From: Scoparia ambigualis
Taxonomy: Eukaryota; Arthropoda; Insecta; Lepidoptera; Crambidae
Reading direction: 5' to 3'
Assembly (NCBI GenBank): GCA_963921215.1
Contig: OY992508.1
Coordinates: 35,723,820 to 35,787,819 of the forward strand
Length of the DNA: 64,000 bases
The stretch's first letter is position 1; each line of letters starts with the position of its first letter. The notes under the pieces were generated by a model. That model had not been told where the DNA came from, ran no database searches, and worked only from the letters and a program-made list of their open reading frames with translations. The position numbers were made by a program, and so were the translations under genes. This document shows positions 32,351 to 44,374 of this stretch, in pieces.

Positions 32351-35300
32351 ATGGCTGACAATAGAAACAGACATGTTTCATGCATCGTTTGTCACCGGAG
32401 AGTCCAGCTTCGTGGTGGAGCAAGACCAGCTGTAAGCTCGCATCGCTTAACATTTGTCTTTCTTCAAGACCACCCATACTTGGTCAGCTATCTTCGGGAT
32501 TTACATGTTGAAGAGGTATGTTCATATTTTCTGTCTAATGGTGAAATATTTTTTTTGAGACTGGACGGTGAGTCAAACTGCAAACAATCGCTTCGAATTT
32601 GACGATCGCATATACACTAGACTGTGTTGTTTTCAGCTTGACTCTACTGCTCAGATACTAAAGTCGAGTAGGTAGGTACCTAAACGTGCTTTGCGTGAGA
32701 GGATTGTCGCGAACTAGGGCCAACACACTGGGCCTATGGTCTAAGAATAAATAATAGTACTACGTACTATGGTTGCTTATGGCTCAAGAATCGAGACACA
32801 TTGATCGACGGTTTGTTTGTACAAAAGTACGCTGGATGCCGTATGCATCATTTCGCAACGTCGGTCGTCGATGCTAATCTTGCTTTCTGTATGAACAAAC
32901 CGTCGATCGCCGTCGATCAATGTGCCTTGACCCTAAGGCATGTTTCACACCAAATGGATTGTCCGCCGAGGATAGTGAGTATGCTCACACAGTCAGCCCC
33001 AGTGTGAGCGTAGACTCAGTCTGCAGTATGCGTTCTTACCTAGCCGACGAAACGCTATAGCGTACAATTCGCTACTTTCGCTGGCCAACACCGCGACTAT
33101 CGCGAGATATACGTCTGTACTCATTGAAGTTTCTCGAATGAATTGTGCCACTGCGCCGCGCGCAGCAATCCAATACGCTGTTGCGATCGGCTATGTAGCC
33201 AATCCGCGCTCGCTGTGCATAGACGCGTAGTTCAGAAATCGGCCACCTAGAGTCAGCGACAACGCACTACGTATGATCTGTTCGGTGTGAACGAGAAGTT
33301 AAATATAATAATATAATTAACAACTTAACAAATTGAAAAACGATAATCTGCGTAACGCGCGCTCACACTCCGCGGCAGACGGTCCGTTTGATGTAACAAT
33401 GCCTAAATGTATTAAAAATTTTTTTGATGATGAGATAACAATAGACTACCTTATAGTCTATTGTTTTTCTATCTATTGTTTACGAGGCCCTTTTGTTCTA
33501 CTTGTGGAAAAACACAAGGTATCGCACGATAGTTCTATCTGTGTTAATAATTGTTTCTATATATTTCTATTTGCAGTTTGAAGAAGAAGATAGAATGTGT
33601 CGTGCATGTTTTCTCCGGGCTCAAAGAAGGCCACAAGAAGCAATTCTTCAAGGTGACGAATCAGCTATTCAAGCACAAGAAACAGTTCCTCAAGTTCAGG
33701 AAATAGATGAGCCAGCTGAAGATATAGCCCCCGAAATCGAACCACCTCGCCCTGTATATGACCGAGCTGTTCAAGTTAATCGGGTAATGTTCCCGATTTC
33801 TGGGTATACTCGCGCTCCTAATAATTCTAACCGGTGCCTCATTGATAATTGCAACAATGCTAATATTTGTAGAGTGCATAATTCAATTAGAACAATCGTC
33901 CTAAATAATAATAACATTTATATTCCTCGTGATGCGAGGGTTTGTAACGATCACTTATTTTCTAACATTTGGCAGGATATTGAAAATAATGTTAGAAATA
34001 TAATAACAGTATTCTCATCGATACATGTCAGCGACATGCTCAAAATAGCTAAAAAGAAAATCCTACTTAATTTCGACAATATAAACACCATTCCAGATGA
34101 GTTGTTTTACTTTTACATAGGATTTTCTAAATCTCAGTTTGCTCAAGTTCTCAGAGATACGCCAAGTATAGCATCCCAATGCAAAAGGCCGGCAAAAGCT
34201 CTGGCTACTGTTCTTGTAAAACTACATACGGGAGACAGTAATCAACGTCTATCTAAGTTATTTGGACTAACAAGGAAAACATTTGAACTTTTTATGAAAA
34301 AAGTTCGACTGTGTTTGTTTCAAGAATTTGTACCACAGTATTTAGGTCTAGACCACATAAGTCGAGAAGAAGTCATTTTTAAATCTCTAACTATTCCTAC
34401 CACACTATTTGGCAATCCGGAAGCTCCTTTACACGAAAGAAAAGTAATTGTTATTTTAGATGGTACTTACATTTATATGCAAAAAAGTACAAACTACCTA
34501 TTTCAAAGACAATCGTATAGTTCTCACAAATGGCGTAACTTGCTAAAACCTTTTTTAATGGTATGCCCAAATGGCTATATTATTGATGTTTATGGGCCAT
34601 ATGCGGCTACTATGTCTGATTCGACAATTTTAAAGGAAATAATGACAAATAATATTGAAGATAACCCTATTCATCACTTTTTTCATCAAGGGGATGTTTT
34701 TGTACTTGATAGGGGTTTTCGGGATGCCATAGAAGTGACTGAAAGCTTAGGATACGAGCCTCATATGCCTCTCACGAAAGACCAACATGAACGACAATTG
34801 ACAACCCAGCAAGCTAATGAGACTAGAAAAGTAACAATGGTGCGATGGATCGTTGAAACCATCAATGGCAGATTAAAAAATCAATTTAGACAACTTCGTC
34901 ACCAATATTTCAACAAGGCTGCACTTAATTTATTGCATGAAGTTAAGATTGCTGCAGCTTTGTTAAATGCCTTCGGAGTGCCATGTGTAGATCATAGTTT
35001 GGTTGATGATATAATTAATGAATACCATAATAGATACCAAATGGAAAACCGTCTGGCTGAATATGTCATCGCCAAAAATCTAAATCGAGCGCGAGCGCGT
35101 TTTGAGGAAATAAATGCTAATCTACCTGGCCTAGATTTTCCACAACTCGAAATGATTGAATTAATTATTTACGCGCTCGGTAGTTATCAAATAAAACAAG
35201 CACGTAGCTACTATGGCGAACATATTAAGCCAGACGGTACATATAATATTGCAGTGTACAAAGATTTAAACGTAGGAGATATTCACAATTATGGTATTCG

Positions 35301-35613
35301 AGCTAATAATCCATGGCTACTTCGAGGGCACATTCAGTCTCGCCATGTCAGGGCAAGGCGATATTATTCTTATATTTTAATTGAAAGCGGAGTTGTTGGA
35401 AGAAATGCCATTTTGGGGCACTATTGTTCTTGTATCATAGGCAAAAGAACGCTGGGATGTTGTTCTCACATAATGACTATACTATGGTACTTGGGATGGG
35501 GAAGGCATCAGGTGAATGTTTCTTCTCCTGCTGCCTTTTTAGACGAAATATTATTAGGATCTAACATAGATTTAGTAGATATAGTAAATGATAATTTTTT
35601 GTTAGGACTATAG
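32351..35613 (+). CDS. Two-exon DDE transposase with SWIM zinc finger
   Basis: Exon 1 is 32351-32515 and exon 2 is 33577-35613, joined in phase across a GTATGT...TTTGCAG intron, giving 733 aa. The splice brings together two CxxC pairs (CIVC in exon 1, CRAC in exon 2) as an N-terminal zinc-binding module. A helix-turn-helix region follows (SKLFGLTRKTFELFMKK). The DDE_Tnp_4-type core has VILDGTYIYM (D~350), VLDRGFRDA (D~433) and RWIVETINGRLK (E~482). The C-terminus has a SWIM finger, CSC...CCSHIMTILWYLG (~672-700). This layout is typical of IS5/Harbinger-related insect elements of the ISL2EU/IS4EU kind. All catalytic residues are present and there is no stop or frameshift, so it may be active or domesticated. 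I could not find matching terminal inverted repeats. The longer frame from 33493 is intron read-through. Confidence 0.88.
32797..32924. repeat. 128-bp inverted-repeat element in transposase intron
   Basis: CACATTGATCGACGG...TTTGTT at the left is mirrored by AACAAACCGTCGATC...CGTCGATCAATGTG at the right; the right arm has a duplicated CGTCGATC. It is non-coding. Confidence 0.7.
32938..33297. repeat. Possible MITE in transposase intron
   Basis: The ends TTTCACACCAAATGGAT and the complement of ATCTGTTCGGTGTGAAC match at about 12 of 17 positions. The interior is rich in short CGCTATAGCG-type palindromes. The call is tentative. Confidence 0.4.
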
Positions 35614-36000
35614 TTACTTAACTACTTAGTTATTTAGTGTGTTAAGAACTTATAGTATAGTACATTGTAATACTAATCTTTAAAAATATTGTAGACCGCG
35701 AAAGGGGTGAAAGTCCCCTTAGAAGTAAATATAATGAAATTAATTATTTATTAGTTTTTATAAATAATAATTGTTACTTTTATATACTTAATGTGAAAAT
35801 AAAACTTGACGTAAATACCTACCTCATTTTATTTTTATACCCACCTGTAATTATACCTAAGTATGTAGAGTTTATTATTATATACGACAGTAGATCAAGC
35901 TACCCATTACCTTTTTGTCTCTCGCTCTTGTCAAATGCATTGCGTGAGAACAAAGCGACATGACCGGAAATGGATAGCTTGCGTAACCGTTATCTGTACA
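35614..36000. other. 3' flank of the transposase gene
   Basis: An AATAAA signal lies near 35799 and probably ends the transposase transcript. Nothing else is recognised before the Helitron-like repeat. Confidence 0.5.
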
Positions 36001-36188
36001 TCTATACTTACTAATATTATAAAGAGGAAAGATTTGTTTGTTTGTTTGAATTGAATAGGCTCCGAAACTACTAGACCGATTTAGAAAATTCTTTGACCAT
36101 TAGAAAGCTACATTCTTCTCAAGTGACATAGGCTATATTTTATCCCGATATTCTCATGGGAACGGGTAAAACCGCGAGGATTCGCTAG
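36001..36188 (+). mobile_element. Non-autonomous Helitron-like repeat
   Basis: The element starts TCTATACTTAC after an A and ends CTAG before a T, as Helitrons do when they insert between A and T without duplicating the target. The first 60 bp (AATATTATAAAGAGGAAAG, TTTGTTTGTTTG) and the last part (GGGAACGGGTAAAACCGCG) resemble a common lepidopteran Helitron family. The hairpin usually found near the 3' end is weak. Confidence 0.65.
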
Positions 36189-36954
36189 TTATGTATAAAC
36201 TCAAATGCACTTCCCTAAAAGGAATGCTTCCGGTGCCAATTCCACATTTACACTTAAAAGGGTTTACGGAAAGCAAACAAGAGTCGATATCTCAAAAACT
36301 GCCCAATACTAGGAAATGTTGTAGTAGTATTTTTTTTATGTCTTGACAAGTTCTTTCAAATAAAATAAAAATTGAGGAGCGACAAGCAAAAAATTTTTTT
36401 TTCATACATTTTCGAATTTTATATGAGCAATTTTTCACAAACTATGAGGTTTCCGACTTTTTGTTTATTTTTATTTTAAAGCATTCTTTATGTCGGTAAT
36501 GATCAAACCAAATAAAATCATAAATTAATTTTAAAAAAAAAGTCCACCCTTCCATACAAAATTACTCAAACCCCTTTAAGGAGGCGATTGTGTTAATGTG
36601 AATGATTATAAATCAATTTTAAAAAAGATACGTTAAAAAAATACAACAATTATTTTGTTCCTGTTGTATGTCATTCTTATAAATATACTACGTTGCTTAT
36701 TGGTACCTATTACTTCAAATGCCGCCGCTTGCGCCTGCCGTCCTTTCATCCTTTGTCCTTTGCCGCCCGCCGCGGGCGGCTTGCCGACAAACGGGCGGCC
36801 CGCTACCCGCTCAAAGCGGGACGAGCTAGACACGACGCGAGACGCACGAGAGTCTGCTCTGTAGTCAGTCTCCCGCTACCCGTGCCCGCGAGCGCACGCG
36901 CACGGCTGACAAGGGAATTTCCGTGCCGTTTTCAAACGTAGGTAGGTACCTACG
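36189..36954. other. Unassigned; GC-rich patch
   Basis: 36190-36640 is AT-rich with no frame. 36735-36940 is strikingly GC-rich and holds a near-palindrome (GCCGCCCGCCGCGGGCGGC, 36762-36780). It may be the 5' leader of the transposase remnant that follows. Confidence 0.4.
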
Positions 36955-37478
36955 ATGTCTCGTTGTTCCAATCTCGACTACGTTGAAACGGTGCGGATGT
37001 ATGCCCTCGCTGAACGACGAACGACGATGCTGGCTGCTACACAACTCCTACTGGATTACGGGCAGTTCAGTATCCCAGCGCACGCCAGTGGTCGAGACAA
37101 CGTGGGCCTGCCCGTCAACTTACAGGAGCAGATCTTGCAGTTCTTCGACGACAAGCCACACGCCAGTACACGTGATGCTGAGCGGCACTTTGGCCTTGAT
37201 CACACCATCGTTTGGCGCTTGTTGAAGAAGAACCAGCAGCACCCATTCCATTTTCGACGAGTTCAGGATTTGCTTCTCACTGACCAGTCCAGCCGAGTCG
37301 CGTTTTGTAGGTGGCTCCTCGAACATCAGCACGTCATCTGTGGCCTGACGAGGCGCTGTTTTTGGAGTGATGTAAAAAGGCTAGTGTATGCTGAGGAGGT
37401 TACAAGTTTTGTGCAATTGCGTACGCGAGTGGTGTCCGCTTTTGAAACGGTGAGAGAAAACATTTACGTCCTCAACCA
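36955..37478 (+). pseudogene. DUF4817/Tc-mariner-type transposase, internally deleted
   Basis: The frame begins MSRCSNLDYVETVRMYALAE and continues with a helix-turn-helix block (ILQFFDDKPHASTRDAERHF, then VWRLLKKNQQHPFHFRRVQ). It reaches FCRWLLEH, after which the catalytic core is missing and the frame resumes at SFVQLRTRVVSAFETVREN. It is cut off by the MITE at 37479. These blocks match the N- and C-terminal portions of insect transposases annotated with DUF4817. The DDE residues are gone, so it cannot be active. Confidence 0.75.
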
Positions 37479-37820
37479 ATGGGCGATTTTCTGACAGCCC
37501 AAATTAAAAAGTAAAAATTAGTTCAAAAACACTCGATAGATGTCGTTTTATGAAAGCTGGGCTACTTATAGGCTGTAATAAATTCTATACTTTTACTTGT
37601 CTACCAAAAGAATAAAAAAAATAGTATTTACTTACCTATTTATATTCAGGACATCCAGAACCTATTTCTATTTTGGAATAGAATAAATATTACGCAGCCA
37701 TACACGTGCTCTTCATGAACCCGCCTTTTACTAAGCGCCATACTAATCTATGCTAAGCGCCATCTATGAAGTCATTTACGAACCAATTTCTTTTTTTTTT
37801 GATCTCGGAAAATCGCCCAT
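37479..37820. mobile_element. 342-bp MITE, ATGGGCGATTTTC family (copy 2)
   Basis: This is an inverted relative of 5424-5769, sharing both TIRs and internal landmarks (CCCGCCTTTTACTAAGCGCC, AAGTCATTTACGAACCAATT). It inserted into the transposase remnant. Confidence 0.85.
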
Positions 37821-38438
37821 TAAAAGAAAATTAACATAGGTAAGTCACCGTTTTACTTAGGCACATTTTAATTTCATTTCATTTCCATACCTACATACTA
37901 TTGGCATAGGTACGTAGTTTTACTTTTTTCTGAATGACTACTGGGAATCGAACCAAGAAACTTTTAATTAGGAAGTGGCTATGTAACATACATACCTACC
38001 TAGACTAAATAACGTAGGTACCTATTTAGTTTCTAGGATGAAGTTGCGTGAAATAGCCACGAAGGCAATGTTTGTTTACGTTAACGGTTGTTGACCTCAG
38101 AGTAGTATATGTAAATTTCGAATAGAAACGTGAGATGTTACGAAAGATATAGGACACCGACCAATAGGTAATATTTTATTTTTATATTTTTATTTAAATC
38201 ATAACTATTTGTTCTACACTTGTATACAATATGGCAACTGTTTAAAACCACACCTGTAGTTTTAAAAACATAAAAATAATTATATATTTAACGTTAACAG
38301 CTAAAAGGCGAAACGAAACGCTTTGAGTGCCAGACCAGAGAGCGTTCAAAAACCTTAAGGTGCTGACTTTATAGGGAAACTTTAATAGCATGGTTAGATT
38401 TAGGGAATTTTGAGCTGTTTTTGCCAATACGATTTATA

Positions 38439-39518
38439 GAGGAGCGTCTGTTCAAAAGGAGATAATTCCACCTTAAAGGAATTTTCAGAAAACACAAAAA
38501 ACTGATATCATGCTGAGTTTAACTTGTAAGTTTTTTATTTTAAAAGTTATAGTTAGGTAGGTAATTACCACCGTGGTTCAGAAGTAAGTCAAAAATTTTT
38601 TTTTATTTATCACGGTATTTTTTAAAAAATGTTGAAGTTTACAAATATCGCCTTTTGATTAGAATTTTAGATTATAACTCTTTTTGTTCAGGACGCTTTG
38701 TAAATATCTCCTTTTGAACCAGATTAATCTCTTTTTCCTCTTTTAAAATTGATATCTTTGACAGATTAAAGAAAAAAAGAAACAACGTTTTGGTTTAAAG
38801 AAACAACTTTATGGTTCTTTAAAAATAAGGATTTTTAGTAGATTTGATATGATCCGGTAAATGATTAAAGATATTTATCACCAGAACCACAGTACTTTTA
38901 CTTTGCCATACATATTTACCATAATGTTGAATGATACAAACATCATAAGCATATTGAGAGCGTATATTCTTTTTGGATTGATATTTAGGACAAAAATGAT
39001 TTCTATTTTCCCTTACAAATACACAAATTTATAGTGTATAAATACACATTAGAGTTAGATATTTAAAATCTATAAAAATATTTCTTAATGGTCATCAATT
39101 ATTAATATTATACATAGTTCTGAGGCATTTTTTTTTTATTATAAAGGTAGATTGACTATTTACTGAGTTACCACAGAATATTATGCCTTATTTGACACCA
39201 CAAATCGATTAAAAAGGTAATAATTGAAACAGACATAAAATATCTCCTTTTGTACAGATCATTTTGGCACGGTGGTCATTTTGTATGAAATATAACTCCA
39301 TTTGTTCAAAACAGTGTTATTTTTCTGTTAATATTCTTTGGAAATGTCTCTCTTTGATTGAAACTGTGAGTTTGAAAGTCGTTTTTCTATTGGAAATAAC
39401 GCCTTTTGAAGCCAATTTTAAGCACTAAGTTGTGTATTCGAACATAGAGAGCAATAATACCAAAAAAAAACAAAAAAAATGGAAAGTGGATTTATCTCCT
39501 TTTGAACAGACGCTCCTC
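38439..39518. mobile_element. 1080-bp orphan TIR element with internal motif repeats
   Basis: About 32-bp TIRs (GAGGAGCGTCTGTTCAAAAG...) at 38439 and, inverted, ending at 39518 differ at one base. Flanks contain ATTTAT on both sides, a possible 6-bp target duplication. The interior has no coding frame but repeats the TIR-derived string (A)TCTCCTTTTGAAC in variants near 38645, 38705, 39243, 39295, 39350 and 39400. Confidence 0.8.
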
Positions 39519-40257
39519 ATTTATCCATTCTTAAAATAAGACAGGTCCAAAATGGGCATTGTCCTTTGTATTCTACGTCCATGGGCAGAATTTTCAATCT
39601 TCGGATAAATCCTAACCATTTAAAGTAAAAAACACATAAAATACATTTTTCAAAATGGTTGTCCATCACTAAAAAATCTACTTTTAGTTTTTTTATAACT
39701 ATATTCTGTTCGCAAATCTGTTCAATTGCTAAATTTAATTTAATTATTTCCATATTAACATCCCTAGTTGGGACCACAGACTCTCAAAGATACAGCTGTT
39801 CTACTACCTACTTCTACCAATAGATGGCGATAGTGTGCATGTGCAATGTGCATCAATGAATGTCATTGATGTGCATAGTTCTGATCGACTAGGTAGATGG
39901 CACTGCACTTACATTTTCATATTTCAAATTCCTCAATAAAAACGATAACTATAACTTAACTTCCAAAAAAGAATAACAGAAAAATCAAATCAAGCATGTA
40001 AATTGTTAAAAATGATATGTGACACTTATAATTACATTATTGTATTGTCAGGGTGTTCTCACTCTGCAACACCGATAGCGATAGGTCTATCCCCGCTGCT
40101 GCTGGTACCTAGCAACCTATTTATACGGAATTAAAGATTTAACGCAATAACTACTTAGTTAAGGCATTCTACGCATACCTTGTATACCCGACATTTCTCC
40201 GTCTAATTAAGTGTGCTTAAGTTACGTTGTTAGAATATTTTAAATAGGTACCTAACC

Positions 40258-40505
40258 TACCTACTGTAAGAAAACCCGAATTGGACCAGCGTGGTGGGGT
40301 ACCTACGGCCCAATCTCCCCCTTCGTGTTTTGTTGTCACGTGTCAGTCCCACTGCTGGACAAGGCTCCATCATTGAAATTAAGTCTTCGCTATAATTGAT
40401 GGTTAACATGCATCGAAAAAACACTATCCGACCTGGCAATTGAACCCTGGACCACGGAATATCGGGCCGAGCGCTCGGCTATCGAATTAGTGTTCAATTA
40501 GCTCA
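40258..40505 (-). mobile_element. tRNA-derived SINE-like repeat
   Basis: The minus-strand head has TAGCCGAGCGCTCGG and a B box variant GGGTTCAATTGCC, then a ~180-bp body ending near the CTTACAG at 40258. It is a different family from 29848-30197. Confidence 0.6.
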
Positions 40506-40939
40506 TGAAATTATTAATAATTTTATGTAAGTACCTACATGATTAAACCATAGGTACTTAGGTATATTTTTATAATCGTCGTTAAGTAATTGATTTAGGC
40601 AAGGACGAAATTTAAGTGAGTAGGTAATGGAAAAAATATTAGATTCTTTTCACAGAAGCCCCCCGACTTAGGCCAATCTGCAGGTATAAATCAGAGCTTC
40701 GCTCGGCCAAAAGAGCTCGTTTTAGCACTAGCGTGGGCAGACTATGACCCCTGTAACTTTTAAATGGTGGACCGATATTATGAGACAAGTTAATGGCGTG
40801 ATCAGATTAAACTTTATTTACTTAAGCTGACTTATCCTCACCCCGATAAACGTCAATAAATAAACGCTTAAATTGATTATTGCTAGAAAAATACATAGGT
40901 ATATGGGTACCTACATTATAATCATTATTAATCACGCAC

Positions 40940-41110
40940 GACTATTATCCCCGAGTTAGTCAGAGACCACTCAGCAATACTCTGCCATAGTCCACTTTTC
41001 ACCAAGCTGCGACTGCACATGTGCTCAGCTTGACAGGTGGTGAATTAGTCGCCTTTTACGACACGACGAGGCAGATACGAGGGCAGAGAGGGGGTAGTAG
41101 GGTAGTATTC
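40940..41110 (-). repeat. Dispersed repeat family, inverted copy
   Basis: Reverse complement of the family at 23625: landmarks GTTAGTCAGAGACCA, CTGCCATAGTC, GTCGCCTTTTACGAC and GAGAGGGGGTAGTA. The internal part is rearranged. Confidence 0.65.
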
Positions 41111-41339
41111 TTTCACCGCTACGCTAACGGTTAAATAGTATAGATTGTTATACAAGGGGCTAAAATGACCCATTCTATACGAGGTAGTTTTACTTCAGAG
41201 CTTTAGCGAGGGAGTAAATAGAAACCGAGTTATAATGGGTTTTTAGCGCCGTGTGTTACACTCTGCTTTTCACTACGAATGCGAGAAAATAAAACAATCC
41301 AATACAATAAGAATTGGTTTACTTTATAAAACATTAACC

Positions 41340-41490
41340 CGTTAGTTGCTTTTACGACACCTAAGGAAAGAGAGGGGTTGGTAGTATTATATTGATGAGC
41401 CCATCGCCGCTCTATGCTGTTGGATAGTATGTGCAGTCTTTCCATCTCTTCCCTTGGGTGTCGTAAAAGGCGACTAACGGACTAAAACTG
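41340..41490. repeat. Dispersed repeat family, head-to-head pair
   Basis: An inverted unit (41340-41440: CGTTAGTTGCTTTTACGACACC ... CCGCTCTATGCTGTTGG) directly abuts a forward fragment (41444-41490: TCTTCCCTTGGGTGTCGTAA...), forming an imperfect palindrome. Confidence 0.7.
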
Positions 41491-43105
41491 CTAAAGATTT
41501 TTTCGTTTTTGTAGGCTTATTGTCATGTGACAGACAAAAAATTACTTTTTCCTCTAAGGCAAGAAAAGCTATTTTATTTTATCCTCGCTCTGGAACGCTA
41601 CACTGACGGTCTTTTTGAGCAAGAGGAGTGAAAAACACTAAGTTTAAGAATTATTTTTCAAGTTTGAAGGAAGCTACAGCAGCAGCAGTGACGTTTTTGT
41701 TTTCAGTGTGGCCCTACTCACCTTCTATACCTACTTACTCTACACGTCTTACTTGAGCGACAAAATTAATTGTCGCGATAAAGGTTAAATACTATGAAAT
41801 AAAATATAATTTAAATTTCTTGAACTCTTTAATTTGAGACTATTAATGGATTATGGGAGAAAATTTTGTCCAAACAGTATCAATATTTTTATTCTTTTAC
41901 TTTTCTGTTGTCTGTATAATAATGAAACAGTGGGTACAAGAAAGTACAAAGACAAATTCGTAATACACTGTATATTATGATCATGTAAACTATTACAATG
42001 TATCCCTTTACATTGTAGATAGGCCAAAATTACTTGAGGCATGGAATTTTTATGTAATGATGACCTTTACATACTAAATCCACAAATTCAATACACTTTC
42101 TATATACTTGCCTGATCATTTCAAATTTTATAACATTATGGCCGTAGGTAAGGACCATTTAAGACCTAGAAAGATCTAATAAGTAGATTTTAGCTTTTAC
42201 AAAGGTAAATATCTATCTACTTTTTTGACAATAGGATTAATCCAATTTAAAAAATATCCTGCATAAGTTTTCAGAATTTCAACAAAGTTCAGCGAATTTC
42301 ACAACATATTTCATAGGTTTATGAAACACTACCAATAGAAAATTTTATTCTTAGGAGCAATGTAACTTATAAATGAACTTTACCCTAAAGTTAAACTTTC
42401 ATGGGAAAAGGTTAATTTAATTCAATAAAGCTTGGACTAAATGGCAGCCTGAACTCATGTAAAAAAACAAAAATAAATAGTTTATTGAATATTTTTTCTA
42501 AAAAGTGTTGCATAAACTATGAGTGAGTAGGAAATTATAATTATGTAAAGAAATAGCAAATTCTTGCAGTCCTTATAACATTATAAACAAATGTTTATCC
42601 TCAAAATAATGTCCTTATTTTCAAAAAATAGTCCATTGCAAAATTGTTTTTTTTTACATTAAGCATTTTTAGTTTCTACAAGAGATAATATATATCTTTA
42701 AAAAAAATAAGTATTGTCATTTTTTCCCTTTAGCTAATATTCAATCTCATTGCAATGAACTTATTAAGACAATTAAAACTGAACAAAGGGGATTACAGTC
42801 TTGAGATGTGTAACAAGTTTACGATGGAACCTTAAGCTATAGCCAATAGAAATATCACAAACAGCTGCTCAAGGAATCACATTTACAAGACAACTTTAAC
42901 TAACAAATGATCACTAAAATTCATTCTGTATACAGATTTTAATGACATAGTCAAAGGTTTAAAACTTATTTAAAAATACACGGTCCAAACAATGAGTTAC
43001 TACAAAACTATAAGGTCTACATATTTTAGTGGATTTATGCTTCAAATTACAACTGTACATTGATAGCAGCTGGCAACATCAGCCACTCGTCCAAAAGAAT
43101 GAATT

Positions 43106-44374
43106 TTATGACAACGAGAAAGCCTTTTCTGAAAAAGATTTTACATAGCCTTCATGCAATTTGTTCACAAAATCAGCATCATGTTTTAAAAGGTAATTGA
43201 AAGCTTGAAGAAGCTGATTTCTAGTGAGTGGTTCAGGAGACGGAGCCATATCACCACCAGTGCTTGCCGTAAACATTGTAGGTGGCATCAGAGCAGGTTT
43301 CTGCTGGTTGTTCAGAGAATTAATCAAAGGGTACACATCATCAATCTTGCTTCCATTAAGAGTACTAATTGAGTGGCTTACATCCTGAGATTGATTCAAA
43401 TAAGAAGCAAGTGGCGAAGTAGGCTTTGGTGATGATATACGCATCAAATTTAAATCAATATCCAAAGGATTAGAACCATTAGCCTCCAAAATATCTAAGG
43501 CCTGACTTTTTATCCTCTGTTGATTTTGCTTTTCAATTGGAGTTGATTTCATTTGGTAACTGCTACACTGCCGCATAGCTGAATCTAGGGTTATGTTACC
43601 ATTGGAACTTTGTGCTTCTTGAGGTGTAACAGACCTTTGTTGCTTCTCTATATGCTCAACAGAGTGTGCTGGATTGCTCATAAGCCTCTGAAGAAGCAAA
43701 GGCGCTTCCCGCGCGTCTGACGGCCTCGGACCAAAAATTCCTGGAGATGGAAGAGAAGACACAGCTGGCATTTGTGCTGCTGCTCCACTCCCAGCTTTAG
43801 CAAAGAAGTCCATAACACTTTGTGACGTCATATCGGGCGCCCGCGATGCTATCGACTCAGACTTAGCTACGAGTCCCTTGTTAGAATTGAAGTCATCTTG
43901 AGCTTTGCTCAACATACCAAATATGTCGACAGATGCTGCAGATGGCGTAGAGGGATTATACATAGGACTTTGAGCCATATTCTCTGCGGAGCCTTGTTTT
44001 AAAGACTCTTTCACCAACGAATTCAACTTTGTAGCCACCCGAACACACTCTTCTTCATCATAAAACCATATGCCGTAGATGCGACACTTAGCATTGCGAT
44101 ACAATAGAAACGGCTCCTGCAATTGTAATTCTATACCTTTTGACACTGGTTCGATTAAATTATTCGTACTCAATCTGTTCATAATCACCAGACTATGATA
44201 CGGTTCTCCATTTCTACTGTACACAAACAAAGCACCCTCAATGTTCGTTTTCTCCCATTTGTTGTCTTCAAATGTATAAAGTGCGACATGAGTAGCACTG
44301 TAGATTATTTCCCTGGCGTACGGATCTGCCCTCTTTAGAGCGGCGAAATTCATACGTAAACCAGTGTCAGCCAT
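43106..44374 (-). CDS. Dcp1: Dcp1, mRNA decapping activator
   Basis: A 422-aa protein starting MADTGLRMNFAALKRADPY. Residues ~5-135 form the EVH1-like DCP1 domain, with HVALYTFEDNKWEKTNIEGALFVY, FVYSRNGEPYHSLVIMNRLS and CRIYGIWFYDEEEC as family-typical stretches. A short DIFGMLSKAQDDF motif (~163-175) matches the conserved helical motif that follows in metazoan DCP1. The C-terminal ~40 residues (LTRNQLLQAFNYLLKHDADFV) are the trimerisation domain. DCP1 binds DCP2 and stimulates removal of the 5' cap in cytoplasmic P bodies. The family start is at 44374, not the upstream in-frame ATG at 44413, whose 13 extra residues do not look conserved. The coding region has no intron. Confidence 0.94.
   Translation of the reverse strand: MADTGLRMNFAALKRADPYAREIIYSATHVALYTFEDNKWEKTNIEGALFVYSRNGEPYHSLVIMNRLSTNNLIEPVSKGIELQLQEPFLLYRNAKCRIYGIWFYDEEECVRVATKLNSLVKESLKQGSAENMAQSPMYNPSTPSAASVDIFGMLSKAQDDFNSNKGLVAKSESIASRAPDMTSQSVMDFFAKAGSGAAAQMPAVSSLPSPGIFGPRPSDAREAPLLLQRLMSNPAHSVEHIEKQQRSVTPQEAQSSNGNITLDSAMRQCSSYQMKSTPIEKQNQQRIKSQALDILEANGSNPLDIDLNLMRISSPKPTSPLASYLNQSQDVSHSISTLNGSKIDDVYPLINSLNNQQKPALMPPTMFTASTGGDMAPSPEPLTRNQLLQAFNYLLKHDADFVNKLHEGYVKSFSEKAFSLS

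Larger units (their letters stand above)
39519..43105. other. Repeat-bearing intergenic region and Dcp1 3' flank
   Basis: Contains SINE and dispersed-repeat copies listed separately; the rest is AT-rich. From about 42450 to 43105 it is probably the Dcp1 3' UTR: minus-strand AATAAA candidates appear as TTTATT near 42480. ORFs here (39517, 41851) have no domain. Confidence 0.5.

Noticed and set aside
33493..33576. N-terminal membrane-like segment of the long transposase ORF
   Set aside because: It is intron sequence before a TTTGCAG acceptor; splicing to 32351-32515 restores a CxxC pair typical of the family.
36655..36941. Plus ORFs upstream of the DUF4817-type remnant
   Set aside because: They read through a GC-rich patch and share no motif with the transposase frame.
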